A stretch of 64,000 nucleotides of DNA from JABWCE01 sp964355045 (GTDB lineage Bacteria > Bacteroidota > Bacteroidia > NS11-12g > UBA9320), in assembly GCA_964355045.1 (NCBI GenBank), contig CAYHCM010000002.1, positions 1 to 64,000 on the forward strand, read 5' to 3'. The translations under genes were made by a program, and so were the position numbers. Under the pieces are notes generated by a model. It was not told where the DNA came from. It saw only the letters and a program-made list of their open reading frames with translations, and ran no database searches. Every line of letters starts with the position of its first letter. Positions within the stretch are counted from its first letter, which is position 1. Positions 26,599 through 40,700 of the stretch are shown here, piece by piece.

Positions 26599-27232
26599 CT
26601 ATGTTGAAATATAATGTGGTTTAATATTTTTTGCTGTTACAAATGCTGAATTTGAGGTCAGAACGTATTCCAAATATTTAGTAATGTCTTTCCCATCGCT
26701 TCGCCTGATCCTGAACCAGTTCATATAATTTTGTAAATACCCGGAAGCTACGCCATTGAATTGTTTTATCCAATCTTTTAGCAAATGATTTATGTTGTTG
26801 ATGTTTTGTATGTGATAAACTTTATCCTTCACATGTTGTCCTTTTGATGCGTTAATTTGAACGTGCTTCAATTTTTTATCTTTTGCAAATTTTTCATAGC
26901 TTCTATGGCTATCTGTACATAATACTGAAGCATTTTCCCCAACTCATTTACCGAGGCAGGTCTCAATCTGAGCGGTTGATATTCTGCCTCTACATGCTAC
27001 CTCTACAATTGACTTTTTGTTACGGTCGGTTGAGACAAGAACTGCAACATGTTCGTCATTAATGAAAGCTTTTGAAGCTTTCCCAGCACGCTTACGAGAT
27101 TCACGCCCTTGAATACTCCTACTTCCTTTTTCTGAGTACAAAAAAAAGGTTTCATCCCCTTCAATAATGCCATCGAGTTTAGTACAGCCGATATCCTTAA
27201 AAGCCCCAAGAATCTTGTGTCTCCATAAGAAT
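26599..27232 (-). pseudogene. IS1595-type transposase, broken and truncated
   Basis: The minus strand encodes about 211 codons of an ISXO2/IS1595-like DDE transposase: FLWRHKILGAF, LDGIIEGDETFF (first catalytic Asp), SRKRAGKASK, DEHVAVLVSTDR, VLCTDSHRSYEKF (second Asp) and VYHIQNINN at the C-terminal catalytic region, then FNGVASGYLQNYMNWF. A single in-frame TGA at 26944-26946 (between CLGK and VGENAS) breaks it. The 5' third is missing, cut off exactly at the end of the IS5-like element at 27233. The frame is otherwise uninterrupted. It cannot make a full-length transposase. Confidence 0.8.
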
Positions 27233-28160
27233 AGACCTCTTTCATAATTGAAAATTATAAATACCAGCGATTAAATTGAGTCTAAGCGAATATCGTTTTC
27301 TTCTATTGCGATATTTTTCAGGTAATATTCTAAATATTTTAATACATCTGATAATATTTTCCACTAATACCCTACTGGAAGATATTCTATGATTTTCCTG
27401 TTTATCCTGCTTTGTTAGAGGGTTTTTCTTACTTCGCTTTTTAGGTATTTCAGTATTAGGGTGTATTTTCTATTGACCTTGATAACCGGTATCAACCTGT
27501 GCTATTATTGTATGATGAATAACTGTTTGACTTTGCTTGAAAAGTCTAAAATCATGTCTTCGACCAGCTGCCTGAGCAACACACAAAATTTTATTACTTT
27601 TGTTATCTACCACTATTTGACTTTTTATTGTGTGTCTCTTTTTCTTGCCTGAGTAATGTTTTCGTTGTTTTTTTTAGGCCGTTCTATTGGACTTTCAGCT
27701 ACATCAACCAGCACTATCTCAAAAGAATTAGCCTCTTGCAAAACTTTTTTACCTGGCAAATGAAACAACTTGCTTTTTATCAGAAGCCTTTCTAAATCTG
27801 TAATAATTCGCCAGCACTGAGCTTCACTAATGCCGTAATCTGCACTTATATGTAGAAAAGTTCTGTATTCTCTATAATACATAAGCATCATCAATAACTT
27901 ATCTTCAACACTTAATTTTGGTTTAGGCCCCCTTCTATTACCCGCAATTTTATGCTATGAAGGTGGGCTTAACCTGATTATTTCTTCAATCATTTTACCG
28001 AAGGTATCCTTGTAAACCCCCACTAATCGCTTGAAAACGCCAGGTTTAAAGTCTTTTATTTCTTCCCATTTCATATGGAAAGTTCAGATAATTCTATTCT
28101 AATCCTGATTTTACCCTTAAAAACTTATCCCAATATTAATGTGAATTACGAAAGAGGTCT
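27233..28160 (-). mobile_element. IS5-family element, 928 bp, decayed
   Basis: The ends form inverted repeats of 19 bp with two mismatches: AGACCTCTTTCATAATTGA at 27233 against TGAATTACGAAAGAGGTCT ending at 28160. The trinucleotide AAT flanks both sides (27230-27232, 28161-28163), consistent with the 3-bp ANT duplication of the ISL2 group. The size fits. The flanks are two different transposase fragments, so the matching AAT may reflect target preference rather than one insertion event. Confidence 0.75.
27242..28074 (-). pseudogene. IS5-family (ISL2-like) transposase, three lesions
   Basis: The whole gene can be reconstructed on the minus strand: start MKWEEIKDFKPGVFKRL, helix-turn-helix segment YGISEAQCWRIITDLE, the DDE motifs VDVAESPIERPK, IAQVDTGYQG and VLVENIIRC, and end AGIYNFQL. 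It carries an in-frame TAG at 27955-27957, a one-base shortening of a poly-A run (8 A, near 27668-27675) that shifts the frame after ERPKK, and a second TAG at 27470-27472. The A run could in principle be a programmed frameshift site, but the two nonsense codons show it is dead. Confidence 0.8.
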
Positions 28161-28544
28161 AATGAAGGCACCAAGCTAATGAGTAGTGTTTACAAATACA
28201 GACAAAGATTCAGTTATTATCCGGAAGTGGTATTGGCTGATAAAATTTATTGTAACAGAGATAATCGCACCAAACTCAAGGCGCTAAACATAACCCTAAA
28301 GGCAAAACCTTTAGGCAGACCAAAGGCAGTGGTGGAAGAACACTTAAGACCGGGCGAACGAAATCCAATAGAAGGTAAGTTTGGACAAGCTAAATCCGGA
28401 TATGGAATGAATCGTATAAAACCAAGACTTCAGCAAACCAGCGAATCTTGCATAGCCACAATAATATTGGTACTTAACCTGGTTAAATTAGCCGGGGAAG
28501 TACCCCTATGTCTGTTGAAATTGATGATAACTTATTCAGCATAG
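28161..28544 (+). pseudogene. IS1182/IS5-like transposase, C-terminal fragment
   Basis: From the end of the IS5-type element an open frame reads NEGTKLMSSVYKYRQRFSYY, then VVLADKIYCNRDNR (the Asp of the DDE site), LKAKPLGRPK, GERNPIEGKFGQAKSGYG with the catalytic Glu, and SESCIATIILVLNLVKLA. This is the C-terminal third of the type found in IS1182-like elements. The N-terminal part is missing, cut at the IS5 boundary. The bases after the stop (28545-28655) may include the right end of this element, but no inverted repeat partner remains. Confidence 0.75.
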
Positions 28545-28663
28545 GAGATAAAAAATAAAAATCAAAGGCTATTTGATATATTTGTTTGGTCAAAGCAGGA
28601 ATTTTTACAACCAATAATTATTTGTACTTAACCAGCAGACCCTATTTAAATATTATCAAAGTG

Positions 28664-28704
28664 CTAAAAAACAAAATCCCGGAAGAATTTCTCCCGGGAT
28701 TTTG
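28664..28704 (-). terminator. Rho-independent terminator of the giant gene
   Basis: CAAAATCCCGG (28672-28682) pairs perfectly with CCGGGATTTTG (28694-28704). On the minus strand the hairpin is followed by TTTTTT. It lies 27 nt after the stop of the 5109-residue gene. Confidence 0.85.
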
Positions 28705-28730
28705 ATTAGATTAAGTATAAACCTTTACGT

Positions 28731-31700
28731 TTAGTTTTTAACTTCAAATCGCAAAATAGTGGTAAGACCTTTGTCGGTAACGAGTTTTGCGGAATAAATA
28801 CCTGCCGGTAAATTGTGGTCAGATATGGTAATACGTGAGCTGAAGCGATAACCGCTTAGTATTTCTCTACCTAACTGATCATACACATTCATGGTTACCA
28901 TATCGCCCGTACTTACTTCTACGGTAAAGTTATCTTTATTTGGATTTGGGTACAAGCTGGCTGCAAATGCATTGCGGTTAATGGTGTTAATTCCTGTAGT
29001 TGATAGCGCTACATTATAGTTGGCAGGCGTTCCCTGGCAGCCGTTTGCTCCGGTTTCAGTAACCGTTACAGTTCCTGCTATTCCGGTTGTATTCCATTTA
29101 ACCTGAATCATACTGGCGCCATTCGACAATACAACACCGTTAGTAGCTACCCAATTATAAGTAGAACCCGGAGTTGCAGTTACACTATAAATTTTAGTGC
29201 TTCCGTTTAACGCGGTATTTGGGCCTGATACTATAATAGCAGCAGGATTTGGGAGTACTTTAACAGTATATTGGGATGAATCTCTGCAACCGGATGCATT
29301 TGAAAGCCTAAGTGTAACAACATAATTTCCTGCTGCAGCGTATGTACGTGACGCATTAATTGTTGAAACATTTGTACCATCGCCGAATCTCCATGTATTG
29401 GTGAATCCTGAAGCGCCCGGAGAAGTATTGGTAAACCCAAAATTATTACTATTCAAACACTGGGTTTCATTATTTATGGTGAAAGCAGCCGCAGGACTTG
29501 AATTAACGGTAACTGTTTTTGATATTACATCGGTGCATCCGAAATCGGATGTAACCCCAAGAGTAACCGTATATGTACCTGTTGCACTATATTGTTTTAG
29601 AATACTAATACCCCCTTGCGAACTTCCATCGCCTAAATTCCAAACTCTGGTAATAGAACCATCTGATATGGTTGATGCATCGGTAAAGGCGAATAAGTTA
29701 CTATTTATACACTGTGAGGAATTATTAATATTAAAGTTTGCCACAGGTTTTGGATATACCATTACCGGATTGTTGGTCGAATCTTTACATCCGTTGTTAC
29801 TGGTTATTACCAATCGTACGGTATAATTTCCTGCCGATGCATACGTTCGTGTTGCATTGGTAGCCGTGGATGTGCTGCCATCTCCCAATGTCCATGCCCT
29901 GTTGTAGGTTCCCGATGCTATCGTTGAGTTATCGGTATAGATAAAATTATTACCATTAATACACTGTCCGTTATCATTGATGCTAAAGGCTGCTTTTGGT
30001 GCGGCAAATACTGTTACTGATTTGCTTACCGTTGCCTGGCATCCATAAACAGATTTTATGTTCAACGTTACATTATAACTTCCGGGACTGGTGTATGAAT
30101 AACTTGGGTTAAAACTATTCGAACTGCTTCCATCGCCAAACTGCCAGGATACATCACTAGCTCCCCCTGAGGTGTTTGTAAATGCTATGGCTGTTCCTAT
30201 ACATCGGTCACTAGCTGTAAAGTTTGCAACCGGATTGGCATAAATGATAATCTGTTTGGTTACCGCATCGGTGCAATTGTTGGCATTTGTAGCTGTAAGT
30301 TTTACGCTGTAAGTTCCTGCATTAGTGTAGCTTTGGGTGGGTGATGTAAGGGTAGATGTTGCTGAATTTCCAAAATCCCATGCATACGTGGTGCCGCCTA
30401 TGGTGGTGTTGTTAAAAGTAACGGTAGCTCCGGCACATGCGTTGCCTGCATTAAAATTAGCAGCTGGTTTTCCGTAAACAAGGATTGAGCTGGTATTCCT
30501 GTTCTGACATCCTTTATCGGTGGTGGTGGTAAGGGTTACCGTGTAATTGCCTCCTGCCTTGTAAGTATTGGTGGGGCTTGTATTACTGCTGGTGTTACCG
30601 TCGCCAAAACTCCACTGGTGGGTCATGGTGCCTGCCGATAAGGTAGTGGTATTGGTAAAGGTGGTGCTCAATCCCAAACAGAAATTGCTTGGGTTGGTAA
30701 ACGATACTGAGGCTCTTGGATGCACTGTAACAGTGGATCGGCTTGTGTCTTTACATCCATTTATGGATGTTACGATTAATTGTATGTTATAAGTTCCTGC
30801 ATTGGCATAGCCTTTGGCCGGATTAGCTACCGTGGATGAATTTCCGTCTCCAAATGTCCACTCATGTCCAACTGCTCCTACCGAATTGGTGGCAAATCCA
30901 AGATTGTCACTTGTACAGCCGTTATTTACGTTAAACGATGCTTTTGGCCTTGGCCATACGGTTACCGTTTTATTGGCTGAGTCTTTACATGCATTTACAC
31001 TGTTGGCTACTAATTTTACATTATAATTTCCTTCGGTGTTATAAATGTTTGTCGGACTTGTGGCTGTACTTGTGTTGCCGTTGCCAAATGTCCACTGGTA
31101 CGTGGATCCGTTGGTGGTGGTATTGGTAAAGTTCATCAAGCCTCCCCTGCATATTGGGTCGGGGGATGCTGTAAACGATACTACCGGACGGGCGTAAACT
31201 GTGACGGTTTTACTCAATGAATCTTTACAGCCGTTTACGGATGTTGTGATAAGTTTAACGGTATAAGTTCCTGCTGTGGCATACGTGTAATTGGGTGAAT
31301 TGGCTGCACTCGATTTTCCGTCTCCAAATACCCAGATGGTAGAGGTGGCTCCTGTGGACTGGTTGGTAAAGCTTACTGCTGTTCCCAAACACTGGTTGTT
31401 AGCCGTAAAGGCCGGTACCGGTTTGGCAAATATTGTTACCGATTTGGTGGTTGAATCTTTGCATCCAAAGGTATTGGTTACCACAAGTTTTACAGTAAAG
31501 TTGCCTGAGGTGGCATAGGTTTTGGTTGGAGCGGCTGCCGTTGAGGTCGTAGCATCTCCAAAATTCCAACTGTTCGTTGCGGCTCCGGTGCTGCTGTTGC
31601 TGAATGTAATACTGCTTCCCAAACAAACATTGCTTCCGCTAAAGTTGGCCTTAGGCGACACATTAACAGTGTATGATTTAGTAACTGCATGGGTACAACC

Positions 31701-34700
31701 ATTGCTGGTTGTTGCTGTAAGCGTTACGTTGTAAGTACCCGCTGTCGGATAGGTATAGGTAGGGCTGGCGGTTGTGGATGTGTTTCCGTTTCCAAAATCC
31801 CAACTGTAGGTGCTTGCTCCGGTTGAATTATTTGTGAATGTGCTTGTAAATCCATTACATACATTGGCCGCTGAAAAATCAGCTACCGGTTTTGGATGTA
31901 TTGTTACCGTATTGGTGGTTGAATCCAAACATCCGTTTGTGGATGTTATTTTTAATTTCACGGTATAGGTTCCGGCCGTAGCATATGTGTTGGTTGGATT
32001 GGTGGCGGTGGATGTATTTGCGTCTCCAAATGTCCATTGGTAAACCGAGGCTCCGCTGGATGAATTGTTAAACGACGTGCTTACTCCCAGGCAATTGTTC
32101 GATACACTGAACGTGGCTTTAGGTTTGCTAAACACATTCACGGTTTTTATAAGTGAATCTTTGCAACCAAACGTGGAGGTGGACACTAATTTTGCACTGT
32201 AGGTTCCTGCCGTTGCATACGTTTTGGTAAAGGATGTGTTGGTTGTGGTACTCGTACTTGCATCACCAAACGACCATGCTAAGGATGCAAATCCGGTAGA
32301 TGTATTGGTGAACGTGGTGGCTGCAGGGAAACATTCATTGGTAGCGCTGAAGTTTGGCGTTGAACGGATATTAAATACTACGACCTTGGTGATGGAATCT
32401 TTGAATCCACCGGATAAGGATATTCTGAATTTAACATTATAGGTTCCCGCACTGCTGTAATGATGGCGTGCATGCTGAACATTGGAGGTGGTGGCATCTC
32501 CAAAATTCCAATGGAACTGAAGGCCTGATCCTGATCCGCAAGCATATACGGTATTGTCAACAAATATCACTGAATCTCCCTGACATTTTAAGCTAAATGT
32601 AAATGATGGCGATGGGGTGGTGGCCACGATTACCGATTTAATCGCCGAATCTTTACAGCCCTGATTACTGGTGGCTGTTAAAGTTACGGTATAGGTTCCG
32701 CTGCTTGTATATGTTTTGGTTGGTACACTCGAGGTACTGCCGGTTCCGTCTCCAAATTTCCACAGGTACGTAAGGGAGCCTGATGAAATGGTGGATGAAT
32801 TGGTTACCGGCATCGGATCGTTAAAACAATGGTTCGATGCGGTATAACTAACCGTTGGTTTTGCATTGGTACGAACTTTTATCGCATTGCTTGTTCCGCT
32901 TGGGCAACCTGTGCTTCCTGCCAATCTCTGGAAATACGTAAGTGTGGATAAGGTGCCTGAGCTATAGGTGGATGAGGTGGCTCCGCTTATATTTGTCCAG
33001 GTGCTGCTGTCGGTAGATGACTGCCACTGGAACGTGTATGTTCCCGGTCCGCCTGTTGCCGCTGCCGTCTGGGTAAAGGCTGCTGGGGCTGTTCCAGCAC
33101 ATATCGTCTGGCCTGAGGCTATAGATCCGCCGGTAATGGGTGAATACAATTTTATTTTTACACCATTGGTGCCCGCAGATGGACATGAACCTGAGAATAC
33201 CAGATTTCTGTAATACGTTACACTTGTTACATTGGTCGGGGTAAAGCTGCTTGAGGTTTGTCCCGAAATATTACTCCACGTAGCTGAATCGGATGATTGC
33301 TGCCATTGGTAGGTATATCCGCCTACTGCACCTGTGGGGGTAGTACTGAATCCTAAGGCTGAACCGGTGCCATTGAAACAAATGGTTTGGGCTGTACCAA
33401 TAACGCCCGGATTTAATAAGGTTCCCACTGTGATAGTTACCGTATTGCTCACTGCCGGCCCGCATGCAGCCGTAGTTGTGGATCGGCGGTAATACGTCGT
33501 GGTGGTTAATGTGCCCGGCTGATAATCCTGGCCGGTGGCTCCTGATATGTTAGTGAAGTTTACATTGTCAGTGGATACCTGCCACTGGTTGGTGTAAGGT
33601 GAGATACTTCCTGAAGGTGCTGTGGTAGTGGTAATCAGGGCCGGAGTTGTATTATAACAAATCGTTTGGCTGGCACCGATAACACCGGCTGAAAGGGTTT
33701 TTAATATAAATATAGATTTATCGGCACTATCGGTACAGCCACTGTTGGATGTAGATATAATCCTTACGGAATACGACGCTGAAGTAGTGGTATATTTATG
33801 AGTTGTGGTATTACCCGTACCTGAAGTTGCATCTCCAAATTTCCATGAATTAGCTGTAATGGTTCCGCCTGAAACGGTAGAAGCGCTTGTAAAGTTTACA
33901 AAATTGCCACCGCATGTATCCGTATAGGTAAAGTTAGCTTTTGGCAATGGATTCAGCGTAACATTCAAGGTATTGGAGCCATTGCATGATAAAGCGGTAA
34001 TAGTTTCGGTTACACTTACCGATGCGGTACCGACTGTTCCCCATTTTACGGAAATAGAATTGGTGTTTTGTCCGCTTTGTATGGTTCCCCCTGTTACTGA
34101 CCAGCTATAGCTCATACCTGTTTTCAGGGTAGTAGAATACGTGGCAGTTGACTTTTCACAAGCAGGGTTTGTACCTGATGCCACCGGAGTAGGCTTGGGC
34201 ACAATGGTAATAGTTGACATGCTTGTATCATTTCCTCTCTGCTCTTCACCAGTTAAGTTGGTATATGCTTTAATAGTGTATGTACCACCTGCAAGCGTAT
34301 TTATATTATCAGGGAAGGTATAGGATGCAGTAGCTCCCGCTGCCAAAGGCCCGGCAAAATTTTGGGTTGAGGTAACGGTAGCAGAACCGGTAACTTTTAA
34401 AGTAACTGAAATATTTGACTGGCTTAGGAATCCATAATTCTTTATAGAAACCGTTACCTGGGTATTGGAGGCGGCACAAGTTGTATTTGTTGGAGATACA
34501 ATGGCTGAAACTCCGGCATCCTTGCCAAAAGCTTCGAAAGATCCAATGGTCGGAGTCGTTGAATTTCTGGTAATATATACAAAATCTTTGGCAATACCTG
34601 TGAGAGACATACCTTTATAGGCAACTTCGGCAGTTCCTGATTTTGACGGATCCAGATTTAAATCTCCAATCGCCCTGTTTACAAACATATCGGGATTAAT

Positions 34701-37700
34701 TTCGCCTCCTGAAGTACCGCTTGGTATATATGGTGAATTCAAATCTGATCTTGAATTAGCCTTCCAGTCGCTGAAGTTATAATCCGTAATATTCCAAAGT
34801 GCGACAGGATAAGCGGATGAATTGCTTAGCAAATTATAATTGCTCGCATTGTTTTGCCAACCTGTTTGGAAGGTAGTAATTACATTTTGATTACCTATTG
34901 CATAATGCTTTCCTGTTCCACCTTTTCGGTCGTTCATCAATATATTACTCTTTGCATTTACAATAGAAGTATATGAGGAAGTAACATAATTATTGCCCCT
35001 TAAATAGCCGAAAGATGAATGAATACCAGATGTGGCAGTGCCACCAATATATACAGAATTAAAAAATGAATTTATGGTAAAGTTGCCTGATGTGGACTGC
35101 CAGATACCAATGTACATCGGGCTATTGGTTTGGCCGGTTCCAAGTGAAATCTGGTTGTTCTGCAATGTAATTGAATTCTGTGCTGTAGCAATCATAATAC
35201 CGCAAGCAACTGCCGGAGCATTAATATTGGTGTTGGTTGATAAATTTATTATATCATATACTCGGTTATTAGAAAATATTGTATTGTTTGCAAAATTTAC
35301 AAAAAGACCGGTTACAATGGTAGGCGCAGCTCCAGTATTATTTGCTCTTATGTTATAAACTGTATTATTTGCAACCCGTCCACCTAAAACAATAGCGTAA
35401 ATTCCTATGCCTGTAGCGGCAACAATTGTATTGGTGGCAAAAACTGAGGTAATGTTGGAGCAGTTTACCGAGCAATTAAATACTTTATTGTTAGTTATTG
35501 TTGGAATGGAAGTTCCAGAATTTCCAAATACAATTCCTCTAAAGCTAATACCTGATTCAACACCGTAGGATGTCATATTAGCCACTACATTACTATCAAT
35601 TAACACTGTTGGAGCATTTAATGACGTCATTTGTGCCTGGATACCAATGATACTGCCGGTTCCGGAATTTTGTATGCTGTTAGCGACTGTAGTTGAACCA
35701 ACTAAGTTCTTTCTTATAGTGCACAGTCCGTTAGTCGGGAATATACATACAATGTTTTCAGCAACACCCTGCATAGGACAATTAATTCCCTGTATGGTAT
35801 TGCCAATAATATTGCAATTACCGTTTGACTGATGGGTAAGAATAGAGTGCTGAGCTCCCCCTGAAAGAACAATTGAATTGATATCGGTTGGGTGTCCGAT
35901 TAGGTTATTTAAAATATTTACACTAACAGAATTTTGACTTATTATTCCGAAAAATGTAGCACCGGTTCCTATATTCGTTCTTCGGATGTTTTGAATAACA
36001 TTGTTACTTATTGTTGAAGGCATAAATAATGATCCGGAGGTAAATGAAATGGCCCTGAAATCAACATTTGCATTATTAACCCAGGGAGCGCCGCCGCAAT
36101 TCTTAGCTGAACCACCTATATAATTTCCGGAGATAAGATGGCCGCCTGATTGATATTGAACATCCATAAAAATAGAATATTGTAAAGCAAAGGCAGGAAT
36201 TGACAGGCTACGGTAAAAACTATTGCCTGAAATATTCCAGTTATTTCCATTTCCTACATTGGCAATCCAAATTCCATATTGTGTAAAATTAGTTATTTCA
36301 TTTCCCATAATAACGTTGGCCGTATTTTCTTTGCCAACATCACCCAAACTGTAAATATCAACAGCCGGAACTCCAAGAGGGAAGACACCTGTTCTGTTAT
36401 GCTCTATCAAACAATTTGATACTGTATCTCTGCTGTTTCCGAGCATTTTGGTTGAAGTACTGAATTGTATAACACCTGATGTTATTGAAGAATTGCCACT
36501 CTCAATATTCAGATTGTTCAATCTGTTATCTGTAGCTTCATTGATAAATAAAAATACCTGACCGGCGGTATTGGTGTTTCTGAACCTAAGTTTTCTATCA
36601 GTGCCGCCACCGTTAAAATCAGGAATCCCTGAAAACTTAACCCTGTCGGCTCCATCTAATCTGATCATGCTTCCTACATTACCTGAAATTAAACGTTCTG
36701 TGTTTGTTAATGAATCGGGACGGATAGTTAAAGTATAAGTACCTCCTCCGTTATCACCCAATTGATTTAAGCCGAACGTACCGGGTTCATCAGTATTTGA
36801 AGAAATTACGGCAGTAACATCTCCACCTAACGAAACGGTATTTAAATATTCGAACAAACCACCTGCTCCTGTAAGGGTTGGATAGGTTTTACCCGTTCCT
36901 ACTCTCAGTTTACTTCCTGCTGCTAATGCCCCAACTAATTTATAGGTTAGTGGAATGGCAGGATGTGTAGTAATTGTATTGACATCGGAAGCAACGGCAT
37001 AAAGACCGTTTGACCTTAAATTGCCTGCATTATCCTGAGCTATTATATAATATCTGATGGTATCACCAGTGGCTACTCCACCCATTGTTGAATAATCAAT
37101 GGCAAAGGTTGCAACTGCATTTTTATTGCTGCCCGTTAAGGCTGTGGCTGCAGAAGAGTACCAGGTTGATCCGTTTTTTGAGAAATAGATTCTTGGAATA
37201 TTAGTTCCGCTCATTGGAATTCCTGCATTATCAGTAATGGATACATTGCTTACAGTTCGTGAACCGGAAGTTGTACTTGCATTATTTAACAAATTGAACG
37301 TAATAACAGGAGCAATTATATCTGAAGATAATGAGAAATTGCCTGAATGGGCACCTATATCTACAGGTGTTCTGCCCGATCTTATATTTCCATCAAAGTC
37401 ATCCGTTGTAGGAACATCCATAGCTCCGTTACCTTCGGCCGTATTGGTACCTGATAAATGTAAATTAACAGCTAAGGCATTTCCCGTAGGATTAACAAAA
37501 CCCGGATCACCACTTCCACTATTCAAATCAAAACCTGTAGCCGATTGCCAGCTTGCTGCTCCGCTTAAATTGGTATAATCGGTAGCGGTTGATATAATAT
37601 TTCCTGTTATCCCTCCCGTACCATTGGCATATAAAATATTATTATTTGAGAATATCAGGCTTGTTGACTGTAATTGCATTGCGAAGTTTTTGCCGGATGC

Positions 37701-40700
37701 TGAACCGGTGTTGCTTACCGCATTATGGAAAATATTATTCTTTATCACTACCCGTGTAGTGGTTGCTGAAAATGCAACAGGCAACGAAAACGCGGAAGTT
37801 ACTGAAGCACCTGAACCGGGTGAACCGCCAAGATAAACGCTGTTATGATAATAATATGCAGAAGTACTATTGGTTATTAGCTGCTGGATTCCATAAACAT
37901 TATATGGACCCGAAAAAGCATTACCTGCAGAATCAATACCAATTCGAATCATATTATTTTCGTAGGTTCCTGAGTATCCATAATTTAATATTCCAATCAT
38001 AGTTCCGGCACCGCTTGTGCTTAATTTTAAACTGTGAATATTATTGCGTGAAACCAGATAAGGAGTATTGGAAGAAGCTGCAAGAGAAACAAGTCCTATA
38101 ACATTAACTGCATTGGCTGTAGCTGTATTAGTATGATTTAAGGAATGAATTGTATTGCCTGTAAATGAAATAAATGTTCCACCACCTGAGTAGCATAACC
38201 CTATAATACCTGCAGAATATTGAGTACCTGTGGAAGTAGTCATTGAATTTAAACTGGAAATGGTATTGTTATGTATTTTTAAACCCGAACCACTCGATAT
38301 ATACAATCCCATCATTTGAACAGTTGCTGGTGTGGAACTTACATATTGTAAATCAGAAATTATATTATCAGAACATTCCGAATTTCCAAGGTTTCCATTC
38401 ATCAGCAAGCCAATTATTCCGGATGCTGTAGATACCGAATTGGGATTGGCAGTACTTGAAACCAAGCCTGAAATTATATTTCCCTTTGTTTTATTTAATC
38501 CTGCAAGGGTATATAGACCAACCATACAATGGTTCCCGACATTTCTCAAATTCTTTAAATTTTTAACGGTATTATTCAAAATATTTTGAACACTTCCGCC
38601 AGAACTAACTCCAATACCTACAACGGCAGCCGAAGTTGATGATCCTGAATTACTTGAAGTGGCATTAAAATTTTGTACTGTATTATTCCTTACATTTAAT
38701 TCATAGGTTGTGGTTGAAATCATAATACCTCTTACTGCAGTACTTGTATATACAGTTCCTCCGGTAGCTGTTAAATTAGAAATAATATTATTATTAACAG
38801 TTAACTTAAACGACGTAGTACTGTTTATTCCTATAAGTCCTGCATTACCGTTGGTCTGTATGCTATTGGAGGTAGCCGCATCTCCAATATTATTTCCTGT
38901 CGTTCCTCCTACATCTACCACTCCACCGTTAATATTTATTCCTGTAAACAGGATAGTAAGTGTTCCAGTTCCTGAAAAAAGGAAATTTTGAATAGTGTTA
39001 CCCTGAACCTGAACCCCATCCTGAGTACCTGCACTAAGCAAAATGCCATTAAATGCTGACATAGCTGAATTATTAAATGCTGAACCACCGCAATAAGGTT
39101 CCATACCGCCGATAAAATTACCGCTAATAGTATCATTGTTGGAAATAATCCCGGGTACAAAATTTATTGCAGTTTGAGCACTTGTAGCCGGATTTGAAGG
39201 AGTTCTGTAGAAATGATTATTTAAAATTCTCCAGTTGTTTCCACCTGAATTTGCTGCTACGGTAATCCCAAAGGAAGTAAAATTATAAATCCTGCATTCA
39301 CGAATGGTAATATTATCATTCATTAATTCAGGAAGAACGGCTGTTGGCAATTGACCAAGAGATTGGATTCCGTTGGTCATACCACTTCCATTGATGGCCC
39401 GGATATAACTTCTGATAAAGGTATTATTATCGTTACCGGTTACCATTCCGGTAGCGCTCAGTAATATAGCTGACGTTGTTGATCCCTCAACAACGCAATT
39501 TTCAATCGTATTATTTACGGCATCATTCAATAAAGTTATAACCGGATCAGAAGTACTTGTTGTTTTAATAAAGAGAAAAGTATCTGTTGAACTTCCTCCG
39601 GTTGGCATTCCTGTAATTTTAACCCTGTCAGCACCATTCAATCGTATCATTCCACCGGTTCCTGAACCGGTAACTGCGCGTCGTGAAGCCGCCGATGGGC
39701 GGATGGTTAAGGTATAACCCGAACCACCTGTTTCTATCCACTGATTTAAAGCTACCGCACCCGTTTCAGTCATATCACTTGTAATATTTATTACTGTATT
39801 TCCCTGCAAGCCCGAATTATTTATCGCATTAAACAATCCTGCTGCACCTGTTTCGGTTAAGGTAGTATAAGTTTGCCCTGAACCAACGTCAATACTTGTT
39901 GACAACGAAGGAACAATCATATAGGTGTTTGGTGTAGTGGGATCGGTTGAAACCGAAGAAACACTTGAAGCAATAGCATACATGGCATTTGATACCACAT
40001 TACCTGCACTATCCTGAGCTAAAATATAATAACTAATTATATCTGCATTGCTAACTCCACCAAGTGTTGTAGCATTTATTGTAAAAGTCCAAACACCGTT
40101 TTGTTGGTTACCTGAAGTCAAGGAGCCTGCACCTGAATAAACCGTACCCGAGCCTTTTTTATAATAAACCCTTGGAGCGTTTGCGGTAGTTTTTGGCATT
40201 CCAAGTCCGTTATCTATAATATTCACAGTAAATGTCCGGTCACTTGTTGAACTGGTATTGGTTAAAGGGTTCAAATTAATAATTGGAGGAAACTTATCGC
40301 CTGATTTTGTAAATGTTCCGGCATCAGCCCCAATGTCATTCGGGGTTAAACCTGAGCGTACCTGATTATCAAAATCGTCCAATACGCTTGTAACGGTTGG
40401 GTCACCCGCACTTTCGGCAGGATTGCCTGAACTTAAATGTAAATCAACGGTTGAACTTGTTCCGTTTGGAGTAAGATAATTAGGATTAGATGATCCGCTT
40501 TGTCCGTCAAGCAGGGTTGCGCTGTTCCAGCTACTTGCTCCGGTTAGGTTTGTATATGGCGTTGTGCTAATTAAGCCGGCAACTCCCATTGTATTTGGTG
40601 TATAGATTATATTATGATTCGAAAATATCCTGCCGTTATTTGTGGTAATACTTATACCCGCATTATAACCTGTACTGGTATTGAGTATATTATTATAAAA

